From NCBI GenBank assembly GCA_009783565.1, contig WRDF01000011.1, positions 1 through 57,301 on the forward strand: a DNA stretch of 57,301 bases. The letters are read 5' to 3'. The notes under the pieces were generated by a model that was given only the letters and a program-made list of their open reading frames with translations, was not told the DNA's origin and made no database searches. Origin of the DNA: Rikenellaceae bacterium (GTDB lineage Bacteria; Bacteroidota; Bacteroidia; Bacteroidales; Rikenellaceae). The position numbers and the translations under genes are program-made. Positions 1 to 8,612 of the stretch are shown here, piece after piece (the first letter of the stretch is position 1; the number at the start of each line of letters is the position of its first letter).

Positions 1-124
1 CGGCGCTCCTGTGCGCAAGATTCTTCTGGAAGAACCTTGTGGGCGATTTGCAATATCCCCCGACGGAAAAACAATCTACACGACAAACGGTGAATATAAT
101 CGCGTCGTAAAATACGAGATATAA
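1..124 (+). CDS. C-terminal fragment of a beta-propeller protein (partial)
   Basis: The frame starting at base 2 is open from the window edge to a TAA at 122-124. The visible 40 residues end with the motif FAISPDGKTIYTTNGEYNRV and then VKYEI. SPDGKTIY is the typical strand motif of TolB-like or six-bladed beta-propeller repeats, and Bacteroidetes propeller lipoproteins often end in this way. The stop overlaps the next gene's ATG by one base (TAATG), so the two genes are probably translationally coupled. The 5' part lies outside the window, so signal peptide and full architecture cannot be judged. It may belong to the same broad class as the propeller lipoprotein at 21.1-22.3 kb. Confidence 0.6.
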   Translation, partial: GAPVRKILLEEPCGRFAISPDGKTIYTTNGEYNRVVKYEI

Positions 125-1221
125 TGAAAATATTAAAAAACATAGCGATCCTCTGCGCGGCCGGACTGGTGCTGGCGCAGTGCGCAAAGACCGAAAGCGA
201 GGATCGCGCCGCACGGGAGCAGGCGGTTTTCGAACTGTGGATAGCGCAAAATGCCCCGCAGGCCGAAAGAATGGATAACGGCATGTATGTAGAGTGGTTT
301 CGCAAGGGCAGCTCGACGACCAAGATCAGCGAAGATGATTTTATTATGGTAGATTATCGCGGACGAACGATCGACGGCAACGTCTTCTCGAACCGCGATT
401 CGGCAATCGCCCGACACGAAGAAACGTTTACGCCATATACACGTTATACGCCGCACTATGCGCCGTATAATGTAGCAGGGCGGTACTTCACGGCAGGCGA
501 GTATGAAATTCTGGCACAGATGAGCATGGGCGACAGCGTGCGCATCTGGCTGCCGTCGATGCTGGCATACAACAATGCCGCTATCACTTCGCAGTTCGTC
601 AATGGCTATGAAGGATGGTGGAACAGCGTCAGAAATCCGCGAAACACGCAGGGCGGGATGCCGTCGCTCACGAACCGTCCGGTCGTGATCGACCTGGCAT
701 TGCGCGACGTGGTTGCCGACCCCGAAGCGCGCGAACTTGCGGATGCCATCGCGGCGGCCGATAGACTGAACTTCATGGTACAGGATTCGATACGCGAAGG
801 GCTGTTTTTCAGGTATATAGAGGAGGACGCGACGGCAGCGGTGATCGCCAAAGACTCGACGTTCTATATGGTTTATGCATTGCGATTCCTCGATGATTTC
901 CTTATTTCGACAAATGACCCTGCGTTGGCATTCGCAGCATGGGGGGATTTTTCGACAACACGCGTGCCCGCGCCGTTCGTCGTGAATTCGTCGAATTTAC
1001 TCAGAAACAGCAGAACAGCGCGTCACATCAGCGCGCTGAACGAACTTTTCGAGGACGAGGATCTCGAAGTGCGCTACAACTCGCGCATACAACTCGTATT
1101 CACTTCCCGGTGGGCCTACGGTCCGTTCGGCGACGAAGGCACGGCGACCAAACCCGTGATATTCCCCTATACGCCGCTGATGATTGATATCCTGATCCTC
1201 GATTACGAGTACAAGCCGTAA
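124..1221 (+). CDS. FKBP-type peptidyl-prolyl isomerase-like lipoprotein
   Basis: A 365-residue exported protein. The N-terminus is a lipoprotein-type signal with the cysteine at residue 20 (VLAQC; Gln before Cys is unusual). Two FKBP-like stretches can be read. The first (about 70-205) contains DYRGRTIDGNVFSNRD followed by a G-E-Y-E-x-L...M-x-x-G-D-S-x-R-x-W-L-P segment. The second, at the C-terminus (about 310-365), has VFTSRWAYGPFG and a closing P-x-T-P-L-x-x-D-I-L-I-L segment. FKBP domains catalyse proline cis-trans isomerisation and act as chaperones; in this phylum such lipoproteins fold envelope proteins. The middle is divergent, so catalytic competence is uncertain. It overlaps the upstream propeller gene by one base. 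Confidence 0.75.
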   Translation: MKILKNIAILCAAGLVLAQCAKTESEDRAAREQAVFELWIAQNAPQAERMDNGMYVEWFRKGSSTTKISEDDFIMVDYRGRTIDGNVFSNRDSAIARHEETFTPYTRYTPHYAPYNVAGRYFTAGEYEILAQMSMGDSVRIWLPSMLAYNNAAITSQFVNGYEGWWNSVRNPRNTQGGMPSLTNRPVVIDLALRDVVADPEARELADAIAAADRLNFMVQDSIREGLFFRYIEEDATAAVIAKDSTFYMVYALRFLDDFLISTNDPALAFAAWGDFSTTRVPAPFVVNSSNLLRNSRTARHISALNELFEDEDLEVRYNSRIQLVFTSRWAYGPFGDEGTATKPVIFPYTPLMIDILILDYEYKP

Positions 1222-1240
1222 TCACAAGGAGTTTATACGT

Positions 1241-1311
1241 ATTGTCATTCTAAGCGAGCGTATCGACCTGTAAGATTTTACGGTTCGGTACGCTCGCCTG
1301 AGAGTGACAAT
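1241..1311. repeat. Imperfect inverted repeat, GTCATT-type, probable terminator
   Basis: Arms 1241-1262 and 1289-1311 are near-complementary: ATTGTCATTCTAAGCGAGCG on the left against CGCTCGCCTGAGAGTGACAA on the right. It carries the GTCATT...AATGAC-type ends seen in the repeat family found at many gene ends in this window, although this copy is diverged. It lies 20 nt after the FKBP-like gene and just before ricT. Confidence 0.6.
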
Positions 1312-1335
1312 ATTCTAATAAATATTTTGCGAAAA

Positions 1336-2751
1336 ATGTGTTGCAAAAAAGATAAAGATTGTTTCGTCGATATAGGTCGCGGGTGCGTGTTCTGCAACTG
1401 TGGCGAAGAAGGGGCCGAACCGTCGGTGAAAGTGTACGACGGGTGTTTCAAATTGCACGAAACCGACTGGTTGGCAGCAATGCCGGCACAGATGCCGACG
1501 GATATCGTCGAAGTGCGGTTCAAGAACACGCGGCGGAGTTTTTTCCAGAATGTCAATGGGCTGGAACTGCGGCTCGGCGATGTGGTGGCGGTCGAGTCGT
1601 CACCCGGCCACGACATCGGGATCATATCGCTCACGGGCGACATGGTAGCGCGGCAGATGCGGCGCGTGGGGTTCAACCCTCAGAACGGCGAATTCCGCAA
1701 AATCTACCGCAAGGCAAAGCCCTACGACATCGAGAAATGGCAGGAGGCGATCGCGATGGAGCACGAAACGATGATCCGTTCGCGGCAAATCGCCGCCGAG
1801 ATGGGACTGAACATGAAGATCGGCGACGTCGAGTATCAGGGCGACAAAATAAAGGCGATCTTTTATTATATCGCCGACGAACGGGTCGATTTCCGCGAGT
1901 TGATCAAGGTCTTCGCCGAGCAGTTCCGCATCCGCGTGGAGATGAAACAAATCGGGGCGCGGCAGGAAGCAGGGCGGATAGGCGGATTGGGGTCATGCGG
2001 GCGTGAATTGTGCTGCGCATCGTGGATCGCGAGCTTTGCGTCGGTAACGACAAACTCGGTACGCGCGCAGGAAATATCGCTGAACCCGCAAAAACTCGCC
2101 GGACAGTGCAGCAAACTCAAATGCTGCATGGTCTACGAGCTGGACGACTACCTCGACGCACGGCGAGAATTCCCGCGCATCAACGGCCCGTTGCAGACAA
2201 TCGAAGGCGATTATTTCCTGGTGAAAACCGACATACTCGGTCGCACTATGAGTTTCAGCACGTCGCCCGGTGCAATGGTGGGAGTGGTGACGCTGCCGCT
2301 GGCAAGAGTGAAGGAGATTGTAGAGCTGAACCGTCGCGGTAAAAAGGCGACAAGGCTCGCGGACGCTGCGACTGTTGCGGTTACGGCGAAAGCGGAAGAG
2401 CCGAGCGGGTTCGCAGATATTCTCAAAGAGGACAGCATCACGCGGTTCGACGCCGCACCACGCGAAGGACGCGGCGGCGGACGGCATCATTCCGGCGGTA
2501 GTTCACACGGCAATTCGCGCAACAGTGGTTCGCGCGACGGCGGCGGACAGAGACGTAACGACCGGCATCGCGGACATGAAAATCGGCAGGCGGGTGGCGG
2601 CAAGGACAGTGTCAAGTCCGGCGGCAATAATGATAGTGACAGTAACGGCGGCGAAACAAAGCCGCATCACGGCGGACGCGGCGGACGTCACCATCGCGGC
2701 GGCAGAGGGCTGCGAAGCAGTGGCGGCGGCAACAGCGAGGGGTCGCCATAA
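1336..2751 (+). CDS. ricT: PSP1-domain protein, RicT/YaaT family
   Basis: PSP1 family protein of about 471 residues. The diagnostic Cys motifs are present: CGRELCC in the middle and GQCSKLKCCMVYE about 35 residues later, matching the iron-sulfur cysteines known from RicT. An extra Cys-rich N-terminus (MCCKKDKD..., then CVFCNC) could also bind metal. In Firmicutes RicT works with RicA/RicF in RNA maturation; its role in Bacteroidetes is not established. I chose ATG 1336 over an in-frame TTG at 1327, which lies nearer the upstream repeat. The last 90 or so residues are a low-complexity tail rich in Gly, Arg, His, Ser and Asn, resembling RGG-type RNA-binding tails. Confidence 0.85.
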   Translation: MCCKKDKDCFVDIGRGCVFCNCGEEGAEPSVKVYDGCFKLHETDWLAAMPAQMPTDIVEVRFKNTRRSFFQNVNGLELRLGDVVAVESSPGHDIGIISLTGDMVARQMRRVGFNPQNGEFRKIYRKAKPYDIEKWQEAIAMEHETMIRSRQIAAEMGLNMKIGDVEYQGDKIKAIFYYIADERVDFRELIKVFAEQFRIRVEMKQIGARQEAGRIGGLGSCGRELCCASWIASFASVTTNSVRAQEISLNPQKLAGQCSKLKCCMVYELDDYLDARREFPRINGPLQTIEGDYFLVKTDILGRTMSFSTSPGAMVGVVTLPLARVKEIVELNRRGKKATRLADAATVAVTAKAEEPSGFADILKEDSITRFDAAPREGRGGGRHHSGGSSHGNSRNSGSRDGGGQRRNDRHRGHENRQAGGGKDSVKSGGNNDSDSNGGETKPHHGGRGGRHHRGGRGLRSSGGGNSEGSP

Positions 2752-2793
2752 CAAGTCCGAGACAAAGAAAACGGAACAGTAGGCGTTAGAATG

Positions 2794-2827
2794 GGGTCTG
2801 TTAACACAAATTTGTGTTAACAGACCC
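2794..2827. terminator. 34-bp perfect palindrome after ricT
   Basis: GGGTCTGTTAACACAAA (2794-2810) is followed immediately by its exact reverse complement (2811-2827), with no spacer. As RNA it gives a long stem with a small AU loop. There is no clear U-run after it, so either a transcription terminator or a dyad binding site for a regulator of trmB is possible. Confidence 0.55.
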
Positions 2828-2898
2828 ATCCTATTATGAGTTTTGCGGCTGATCATATAAACCGTGCGCGCATATCTGAAATGACAATATTTTAAACA

Positions 2899-3621
2899 AT
2901 GGGGAAAAACAAGCACCGGCGATTTGCAGAGAATCTTACGTTCGACTGTTTGGTACAGCCGGAGTTCGACGAGATTTTCGGGTGCGATCACAAGCTCAAA
3001 GGTCGATGGCGCGAAGAGTTTTTCCGCAACGACCACCCCATCGTGCTCGAACTGGGCTGCGGACGCGGGGAATATACGGTGGCGTTAGCCGAGCGGTTTG
3101 CGGAGAAAAATTTCATCGGTATCGACATCAAGGGTGCGCGTATGTGGCGCGGAGCGAAGACAGCCACGCAAAACGGGATGTGCAACGTGGGTTTCCTGCG
3201 CACACGCATAGAGTTCATCGAGTCATTTTTCGCGCCCGGCGAGGTAGACGAAGTGTGGATCACATTTCCCGACCCGCAGTTGAAAAAAAACCGCGTGCGC
3301 AAGCGCCTCACCGCGCCCGGTTTCCTTGCGCGATATGCGCGGTTCGTGAAGCCCGACGCACTGATCCATCTGAAAACCGACAGCCGCCATCTGCATGACT
3401 ACACGCTCGCCGTCGCGGCTTGTAACGAATTGCCGCTCGAAGCGGCGTGCGCCGACATCTACGGCACGGGCGCGGCGGACGATATCCTTTCGATAAAAAC
3501 CACTTATGAAACGCGTTTCCTCGGCGAGGGCAAACCGATCACATACCTGCGTCTGCGGCTCGGCGGCCGCACGGAGTTCGACGCGCCCGTTTTTACGCCG
3601 GACAACGAACTTTCGGCGTGA
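2899..3621 (+). CDS. trmB: tRNA (guanine-N7-)-methyltransferase
   Basis: A 240-residue SAM-dependent methyltransferase that makes m7G46 in the variable loop of tRNAs. The SAM-binding motif I is VLELGCGRGEYT (about 49-60). The family signature TFPDPQLKK with following R-x-R-K-R-L is present, as is the late motif LKTDSRHLHDYT. The basic N-terminus (MGKNKHRR) fits tRNA binding. The length is normal for TrmB. A strong tRNA-Asn gene follows 51 nt downstream but has its own promoter. Confidence 0.93.
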   Translation: MGKNKHRRFAENLTFDCLVQPEFDEIFGCDHKLKGRWREEFFRNDHPIVLELGCGRGEYTVALAERFAEKNFIGIDIKGARMWRGAKTATQNGMCNVGFLRTRIEFIESFFAPGEVDEVWITFPDPQLKKNRVRKRLTAPGFLARYARFVKPDALIHLKTDSRHLHDYTLAVAACNELPLEAACADIYGTGAADDILSIKTTYETRFLGEGKPITYLRLRLGGRTEFDAPVFTPDNELSA

Positions 3622-3625
3622 AATA

Positions 3626-3657
3626 TTTGCGCATGAAATTTATTTGTCATATATTTG
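3626..3657 (+). promoter_or_regulatory. Bacteroidetes-type promoter of tRNA-Asn
   Basis: TTTG at 3626-3629 is followed after 20 nt by TATATTTG at 3650-3657. This matches the known Bacteroides sigma-ABfr consensus (-33 TTTG, -7 TAnnTTTG) in both boxes and spacing. Transcription would start a few bases upstream of the tRNA at 3673. Confidence 0.7.
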
Positions 3658-3672
3658 TACCCGTAAAATTAT

Positions 3673-3746
3673 TCCTCTTTAGCTCAGTCGGTTAGAGCAC
3701 CTGACTGTTAATCAGGGGGTCCAAGGTTCAAGTCCTTGAAGAGGAG
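3673..3746 (+). tRNA. tRNA-Asn (GUU)
   Basis: A 74-nt cloverleaf. Acceptor stem TCCTCTT (3673-3679) pairs with AAGAGGA (3739-3745). Anticodon arm is CCTGA-CTGTTAA-TCAGG with anticodon GTT. T arm is CAAGG-TTCAAGT-CCTTG. Discriminator base is G. CCA is not encoded. Confidence 0.97.
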
Positions 3747-3750
3747 CTTC

Positions 3751-3794
3751 AAAATGAGAGAGTTGCGACTGAAATCGCAACTCTCTCATTTTTT
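3751..3794 (+). terminator. Rho-independent terminator of tRNA-Asn
   Basis: Perfect 18-bp stem: 3751-3768 (AAAATGAGAGAGTTGCGA) pairs with 3775-3792, with loop CTGAAA and a T-run at 3788-3794. It starts 4 nt after the tRNA. Confidence 0.9.
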
Positions 3795-3875
3795 GCACAC
3801 AACTCTTTTTATTCGCTATCTACTTTTTCACTATCAAGAAAACCACTTCCACTTCTAATTATTTACAAACAAAAA

Positions 3876-3901
3876 CCTCAGTCCGGATATCCGGACTGAG
3901 G
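3876..3901 (-). terminator. Terminator of the ABC/Gld-like operon
   Basis: CCTCAGTCCGGAT (3876-3888) is followed by its exact reverse complement (3889-3901). On the minus strand the stem is followed by GTTTTTGTTTG, a U-rich tract, so it fits the end of the minus-strand operon that stops at 4043. Between 3902 and 4042 I see only a weak 9-bp hairpin near 3930-3950 and a 57-codon minus-strand frame that runs through the terminator; I do not call it a gene. Confidence 0.8.
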
Positions 3902-4042
3902 CAACCAATGTAATAAAGTGCTTGTATCACCGTAAGGGTTACAGTGATTCTGTCCTGCCCATGCGTCCCTGTAATCCAGGATACCGACAGTGTATCTTGG
4001 CGATGAAATCGTAGTATCATGGCTGACTCCATCGTCTTTGTA

Positions 4043-6328
4043 TTATTTTCTCCTGCGCTTTACGAGCCAAATAGCGCCTGTGCCTAACAATGCTCCGGGA
4101 ATTAATCCCCAGAAAAGCATCCGCATCCAGGAAACTGCGCTGGAAGTGAAATGCATCTTATTATCCGGACCGGCTCTTCGACCTGAATCGAGCGGGACTT
4201 CGCCGTAAGCAAACCATTTGAATACCTGCATGGCGAACTCCACGTTGGAAAGACGCAGGTCGGGCCTGGAACTTCTCAACTCGCCGTCGCTTATCCAGTC
4301 GGCATCACCGATAAGGAATATCCTCTGTTCGCGTTCGCCGACCTGTCGGGAAAGCCCTGCCGCGACAATATGAGGGCTGTAATTTTCTCCTTTATCTACT
4401 TTGGGCGACGGAAATTCCTCTATATTCATCCTGTCAGCGGTGAACCATCCGGCCGTAGAATCGCTTACGAGCATAGGGATCACCGTAAACCGTTCCCCTA
4501 CCTCGGACAGGTCGAGATACGTAGCACCGGGCATCGAGATCACATGGCGGTGAATGTTCATCCAATGAAACCAATATTCGGTATTTTTAGCTTCGGGCGT
4601 AACTTTTGCAAGAATCAGGTCAGGGCGGAGTTCCTTATGCGTTTGCAGCAGCAGCCCGTCCGCGAACCTCACTCCGAGCATCGCAGCGACCTCATTTGCG
4701 TTTGCCGTGCTGTTCTCATCGGCGGCCAGTATCAGGTTGCCGCCATTTTCGATATACATACGAATATGCGCCAGATCCTCCTCGGTGAATTCATCAACTG
4801 GATCGGCGATGACCACTACCGAACGAGAAAGATCGTGCGACCCGAGGTTGGAGGCCGTTGATGTCGCGACATCGAATCCCTGGTTAATCAGTGCTTTACG
4901 GAAATGCTTACCACTGGTTATATGAGAGTAATCCCTGTTCTGGCCGCGGTCGATGCGCCTCTCGCCATGCCCTTCGAGGAAATATACGATAGGCAGTGGC
5001 ATGGACAGTTTTTTGAATGCTGCGACAACCTCTACCTCGCTTGGTAGTTTGGATATGTCGTCGAACACGCGTAACCAGGTCTTTTGGCCGTTATCCCGCT
5101 CTATGAGCCGCACAAAACGGTAATCTTCTGCGCGCAGTTCTTCTATATTACTGATTTCCCCGGGCGGCTTGAAACGTTTAAAGTTAGTCCGGTTCAATAT
5201 CGCGACCTTAAAGGCATTTTTCTTCAACTCGTCTTCCGGCAGGTCAAAAGCATTGTCGTAGTAGTAAACGTATTTAAGTTTAAGGTCGGGCTTAAAGCGA
5301 GTGTATTGTTCAAACCACCTCTCATCGTAAAGCCTTTGTCCCGGGAAAGCCCTGCGGCTGTCGTTGTCGAACAGGTTTACGAACGCGGTTATAGTCACCT
5401 CTCCGTCCATGTTTTTCACTATTTCCTGAAATTCCGGTTTGAGAGAATTTTTTTTCATGCGGGTGGCATCGTGATAAAACCTCAGATGCGGCTGTGCGGA
5501 AATCACTCCTACCCCGAAGGCAATTACGCACACGAATGCATAGCTGACCGCTTTTCTTATCGCGGGAACACGCTTGCGGTCAAAGTACAGTTTCATGGTG
5601 CTTAATCCGAGAAACATCGCCGAAATCACGATAAAATAGACAATATCCTCGCTCGGTATGAGACCCTTGTAGAGATTGCCTGTCCTTCCGCTGAGAGAAA
5701 GCCAGTACGTCACATCGCGCAATAAGGGTATGTCCTGCCACAACGTGCCCACGAAGTTGAGCACGGCTAACAGGGCTATCGTGCAGATCGCCGCCAGTAT
5801 CTGATAGTTGAACAGGCACGACATGAACAGCCCTATGGCGCTGTATGCGCATATAAGCAGATAAAACCCGAGCAATCCGCTCAATATGGCCGACATATCG
5901 AAACTGACTACCGTAAGTGAAGAAAATAATATCTGCAAGAATATGATGCCCGACATGACCAGACCGAGGACCATCATTGAAAAATATTTGCCAATCACTA
6001 TGTCGCCGCTCGAAACCGGCGATGAAAGGAGCAGTTTTATCGACCCGCTGCTGGTTTCGCGGCTTATCAGGCCCATTGTCAGGATCGGGACGTATAGGAA
6101 CAGATATTGTTGTACGAGGGGAAATACGCCTATCCGCCAGGCGTTGAATATCCCGAGGCTAATGTCAGAATTGGTCGATCCCACCACCTGTCTTGCGAAC
6201 AGGCTTTCATATGCATCTGTAAACGTCAGTCCCGCCTGCACAGCGAAAACCACAAGCACGAACCATGCGATCGGAGAGCAAAAGAACGACCTTAACTCCG
6301 TCCCTGCTATTTGAAATATTGCTTTCAT
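4043..6328 (-). CDS. GldF-GldG fusion, ABC exporter membrane protein (second copy)
   Basis: A 761-residue membrane protein. Residues 1 to about 245 are an ABC-2 type permease of GldF type (starts MKAIFQIAGTELRSFFCSPI; contains the typical LISRETSSGSIKLLLSSPVS loop). The remainder is GldG-like: an extracytoplasmic domain (from about 280) and a final membrane anchor followed by VKRRRK. In gliding Bacteroidetes GldF and GldG are separate partners of the ATPase GldA; here they are one polypeptide. ATG 6328 was chosen because its N-terminus aligns with the paralog upstream and leaves a 7-nt gap; a start at 6355 would overlap that gene. Substrate is unknown. Last gene of the operon, terminated at 3876-3901. 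Confidence 0.82.
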   Translation of the reverse strand: MKAIFQIAGTELRSFFCSPIAWFVLVVFAVQAGLTFTDAYESLFARQVVGSTNSDISLGIFNAWRIGVFPLVQQYLFLYVPILTMGLISRETSSGSIKLLLSSPVSSGDIVIGKYFSMMVLGLVMSGIIFLQILFSSLTVVSFDMSAILSGLLGFYLLICAYSAIGLFMSCLFNYQILAAICTIALLAVLNFVGTLWQDIPLLRDVTYWLSLSGRTGNLYKGLIPSEDIVYFIVISAMFLGLSTMKLYFDRKRVPAIRKAVSYAFVCVIAFGVGVISAQPHLRFYHDATRMKKNSLKPEFQEIVKNMDGEVTITAFVNLFDNDSRRAFPGQRLYDERWFEQYTRFKPDLKLKYVYYYDNAFDLPEDELKKNAFKVAILNRTNFKRFKPPGEISNIEELRAEDYRFVRLIERDNGQKTWLRVFDDISKLPSEVEVVAAFKKLSMPLPIVYFLEGHGERRIDRGQNRDYSHITSGKHFRKALINQGFDVATSTASNLGSHDLSRSVVVIADPVDEFTEEDLAHIRMYIENGGNLILAADENSTANANEVAAMLGVRFADGLLLQTHKELRPDLILAKVTPEAKNTEYWFHWMNIHRHVISMPGATYLDLSEVGERFTVIPMLVSDSTAGWFTADRMNIEEFPSPKVDKGENYSPHIVAAGLSRQVGEREQRIFLIGDADWISDGELRSSRPDLRLSNVEFAMQVFKWFAYGEVPLDSGRRAGPDNKMHFTSSAVSWMRMLFWGLIPGALLGTGAIWLVKRRRK

Positions 6329-6335
6329 AGTTTCA

Positions 6336-8612
6336 CTATCTTCTTTTGCGTACAATCCATATCACCAATCCACCCACCAGCAGCAACGCGGGGATTATGC
6401 CGTAGAAAACGACTTTCAATGTCCCCAGGTTGACGTATTCGTAATTCACATTGCGGTCAGGCGCAATGGGACGATTTACATCGAGCGGGAGCTTGCCGTA
6501 ACCGAGCCATGAAATTATCTCCGACCAGACCCCGATGTTGACCTGTTGAGCAATCTCGTTGCGCGAGGTGCGCAGTTCGCCGTTGCTCAGCCAGTCAGTG
6601 TCGCCGCCCACGAAAATGCGCTGCTGTCTGCCGTTTATCTCGCGTTCCAGCGCGATCGCAACGGGAAATCTGCCTCTCTGGTCGCCTGCCGTTTCTTCGT
6701 ATTTCACTTCGCGTTCCATGCGGTTATAAGGTCTCAGGCGATTCCATGTGCCCGTTTGCATCATCATTGTCATCAGAACATCCGTGACACGGAAGCGCGT
6801 GGTGTCGTACGCCAGCGCGTGAGTTCCCGGCATCGTGACCGTACCGCCGGAGATACGTTCCAACTGCGGGAACATCGTCATGGCGGGAAGCGTTATATAT
6901 GCCTTGATCAGCGACGGGTCTTCAGGCGATGACTGTAACAATATCCCGTCAGTAAGCTGAACATCCACGAGCGCCGCGACCGGACGCATGGCCTCACGCG
7001 AAGCAAGGTCGGAGGAGATGAAAAGATTGCCACCGCTCTCGACAAAATCGGAGACATTTTTCAATGCCCGGTCGGACAGCGGTTCTTCAAGATCGACGAT
7101 AAACAGGATCTCTGTCTTCTCCGGCAATGGCGACAGGCCGTCCCAACTTTCGACCACATAGCCGAGGTTTACCATCGAAGTGCGGTTCCAGTGTTCGGCG
7201 ACCAGGTGATTTATATCCTTGTTTTCAAGTCCATAGATATCCCGCATCGATCCGCCGAAGAATGCCACCACAGGAGCGTCGCCTGTCAATATTTGCAAAG
7301 CCGCCGATATCTCACGTTCCGTAGCAACTTTTTGAATGTCGTTAAAAAAGCGCAGGGAAGTCGAAGCTCCATTCCCTCGGGTGATCCGGCGCACCAGAAC
7401 ATTCCCCTCATGCGAAAGATCGATAATATCGCGTATCTGTTCCGGGGTTTTGAAACGCGAGAATCTCAGGCGCTTGGCCTCGGCGGCCTTCTCAGCCTGT
7501 TCACGGAGTGGGACCGAACTCACCGGCATATTCACTGCCTGGTCGTAATAATAGACATACTCCATCTTTATCTCCGGCTTGAACCGCACGTATTGCTCAA
7601 ACCTTCTCATGTCGTTCATTACCTGGTTCGGCGCGGCGAAACTCATACTGAACGCGGGATCGAGCAGGTTCACATAAGTGGTTATCGTAAGACCTCCGTC
7701 GAGTTTAGACATTATTTCCCGGCTCACGGGGGTTATCGTCTGCGATTTGTTGATCGTGGTGTCGGCATATACTTTCATGACGGGACGCGAAGTGACATAA
7801 CCGAACATTACGGCAATCACCATAACGCCCGCCACCGACAGCCAACCGGTCATCCGCGTCAAAGAATGCTTGACCATGCGGAGTTTGATAACGGCAAGCA
7901 TGAGGGTCATCGTAATTACCAGCAGGAAGTACACCGTGTCTGCGCTGCCGATAAGCCCGCGAAGGAAACCGTCGGCGCGGCCCGACAGCGACAGCCAGTA
8001 AGTTATATCCCTGATGAACGGGATGTCCTGCCCGATGCTGCCCACATAGTTGAGCGCCGTGAAGACAGCAAACGTACTCAGCGCAACTGCGATCTGGTAA
8101 GATATGAGGCACGATATGAGCAATCCGATGGCAGAGTATGTGCAGATAAGCAGGAATAGACCCAGCAAACCACTCAATATCAGCGGTAATTGCAGGTTGC
8201 CGACTGTGACAGCGGCAAAACCGATATAGATGAACAGTATGCCTATCATTACCAGCGCAAAGATCATCATCGAAAGGAATTTCCCCATTATGATCTGCCC
8301 GCTGGTGACAGGCGATGAGTAGAGCAGTTTCACCGATCCGCTGCTCGTCTCCCTGCTCATAAGGCCCATCGTGATAAGCGGCAGGTAAATGAAAATATGC
8401 TGCTTCACGGAGGCGAATACACCGCCTCCGAAAAGTTGTGACGTAACGTTCCACAACTGCCATTCAAGTACCTGATGACGCAGGGCTTGCCCGAAAGGCT
8501 CCAGGAATGCCATGCCCGTCTGTATGGCATAGATGGCCAGCACCACCCATGCCACCGGAGAGAAAAACAGGTTCTGCATCTCCGTCTTGGCTATTCTCCA
8601 AATCTGTTTCAT
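6336..8612 (-). CDS. GldF-GldG fusion, ABC exporter membrane protein (first copy)
   Basis: A 758-residue paralog of the next gene with the same layout: an ABC-2 permease half (MKQIWRIAKTEMQNLFFSPV, then LMSRETSSGSVKLLYSSPVT), a GldG-like extracytoplasmic half of about 450 residues, and a C-terminal membrane helix ending in WIVRKRR. Its ATG overlaps the stop of the ATPase gene by 4 nt (8609-8612), so the two are translationally coupled. The two fusions have clearly diverged while keeping length and loop motifs, consistent with a heterodimeric channel served by one ATPase. That pairing is inference; two independent homodimers cannot be ruled out. Confidence 0.82.
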   Translation of the reverse strand: MKQIWRIAKTEMQNLFFSPVAWVVLAIYAIQTGMAFLEPFGQALRHQVLEWQLWNVTSQLFGGGVFASVKQHIFIYLPLITMGLMSRETSSGSVKLLYSSPVTSGQIIMGKFLSMMIFALVMIGILFIYIGFAAVTVGNLQLPLILSGLLGLFLLICTYSAIGLLISCLISYQIAVALSTFAVFTALNYVGSIGQDIPFIRDITYWLSLSGRADGFLRGLIGSADTVYFLLVITMTLMLAVIKLRMVKHSLTRMTGWLSVAGVMVIAVMFGYVTSRPVMKVYADTTINKSQTITPVSREIMSKLDGGLTITTYVNLLDPAFSMSFAAPNQVMNDMRRFEQYVRFKPEIKMEYVYYYDQAVNMPVSSVPLREQAEKAAEAKRLRFSRFKTPEQIRDIIDLSHEGNVLVRRITRGNGASTSLRFFNDIQKVATEREISAALQILTGDAPVVAFFGGSMRDIYGLENKDINHLVAEHWNRTSMVNLGYVVESWDGLSPLPEKTEILFIVDLEEPLSDRALKNVSDFVESGGNLFISSDLASREAMRPVAALVDVQLTDGILLQSSPEDPSLIKAYITLPAMTMFPQLERISGGTVTMPGTHALAYDTTRFRVTDVLMTMMMQTGTWNRLRPYNRMEREVKYEETAGDQRGRFPVAIALEREINGRQQRIFVGGDTDWLSNGELRTSRNEIAQQVNIGVWSEIISWLGYGKLPLDVNRPIAPDRNVNYEYVNLGTLKVVFYGIIPALLLVGGLVIWIVRKRR

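Noticed and set aside
3859-4032. A 57-codon minus-strand frame just after the second GldF-GldG gene
   Set aside because: It starts 10 nt past the stop, but reads through the terminator stem and has no recognisable features; kept only as a remote possibility.
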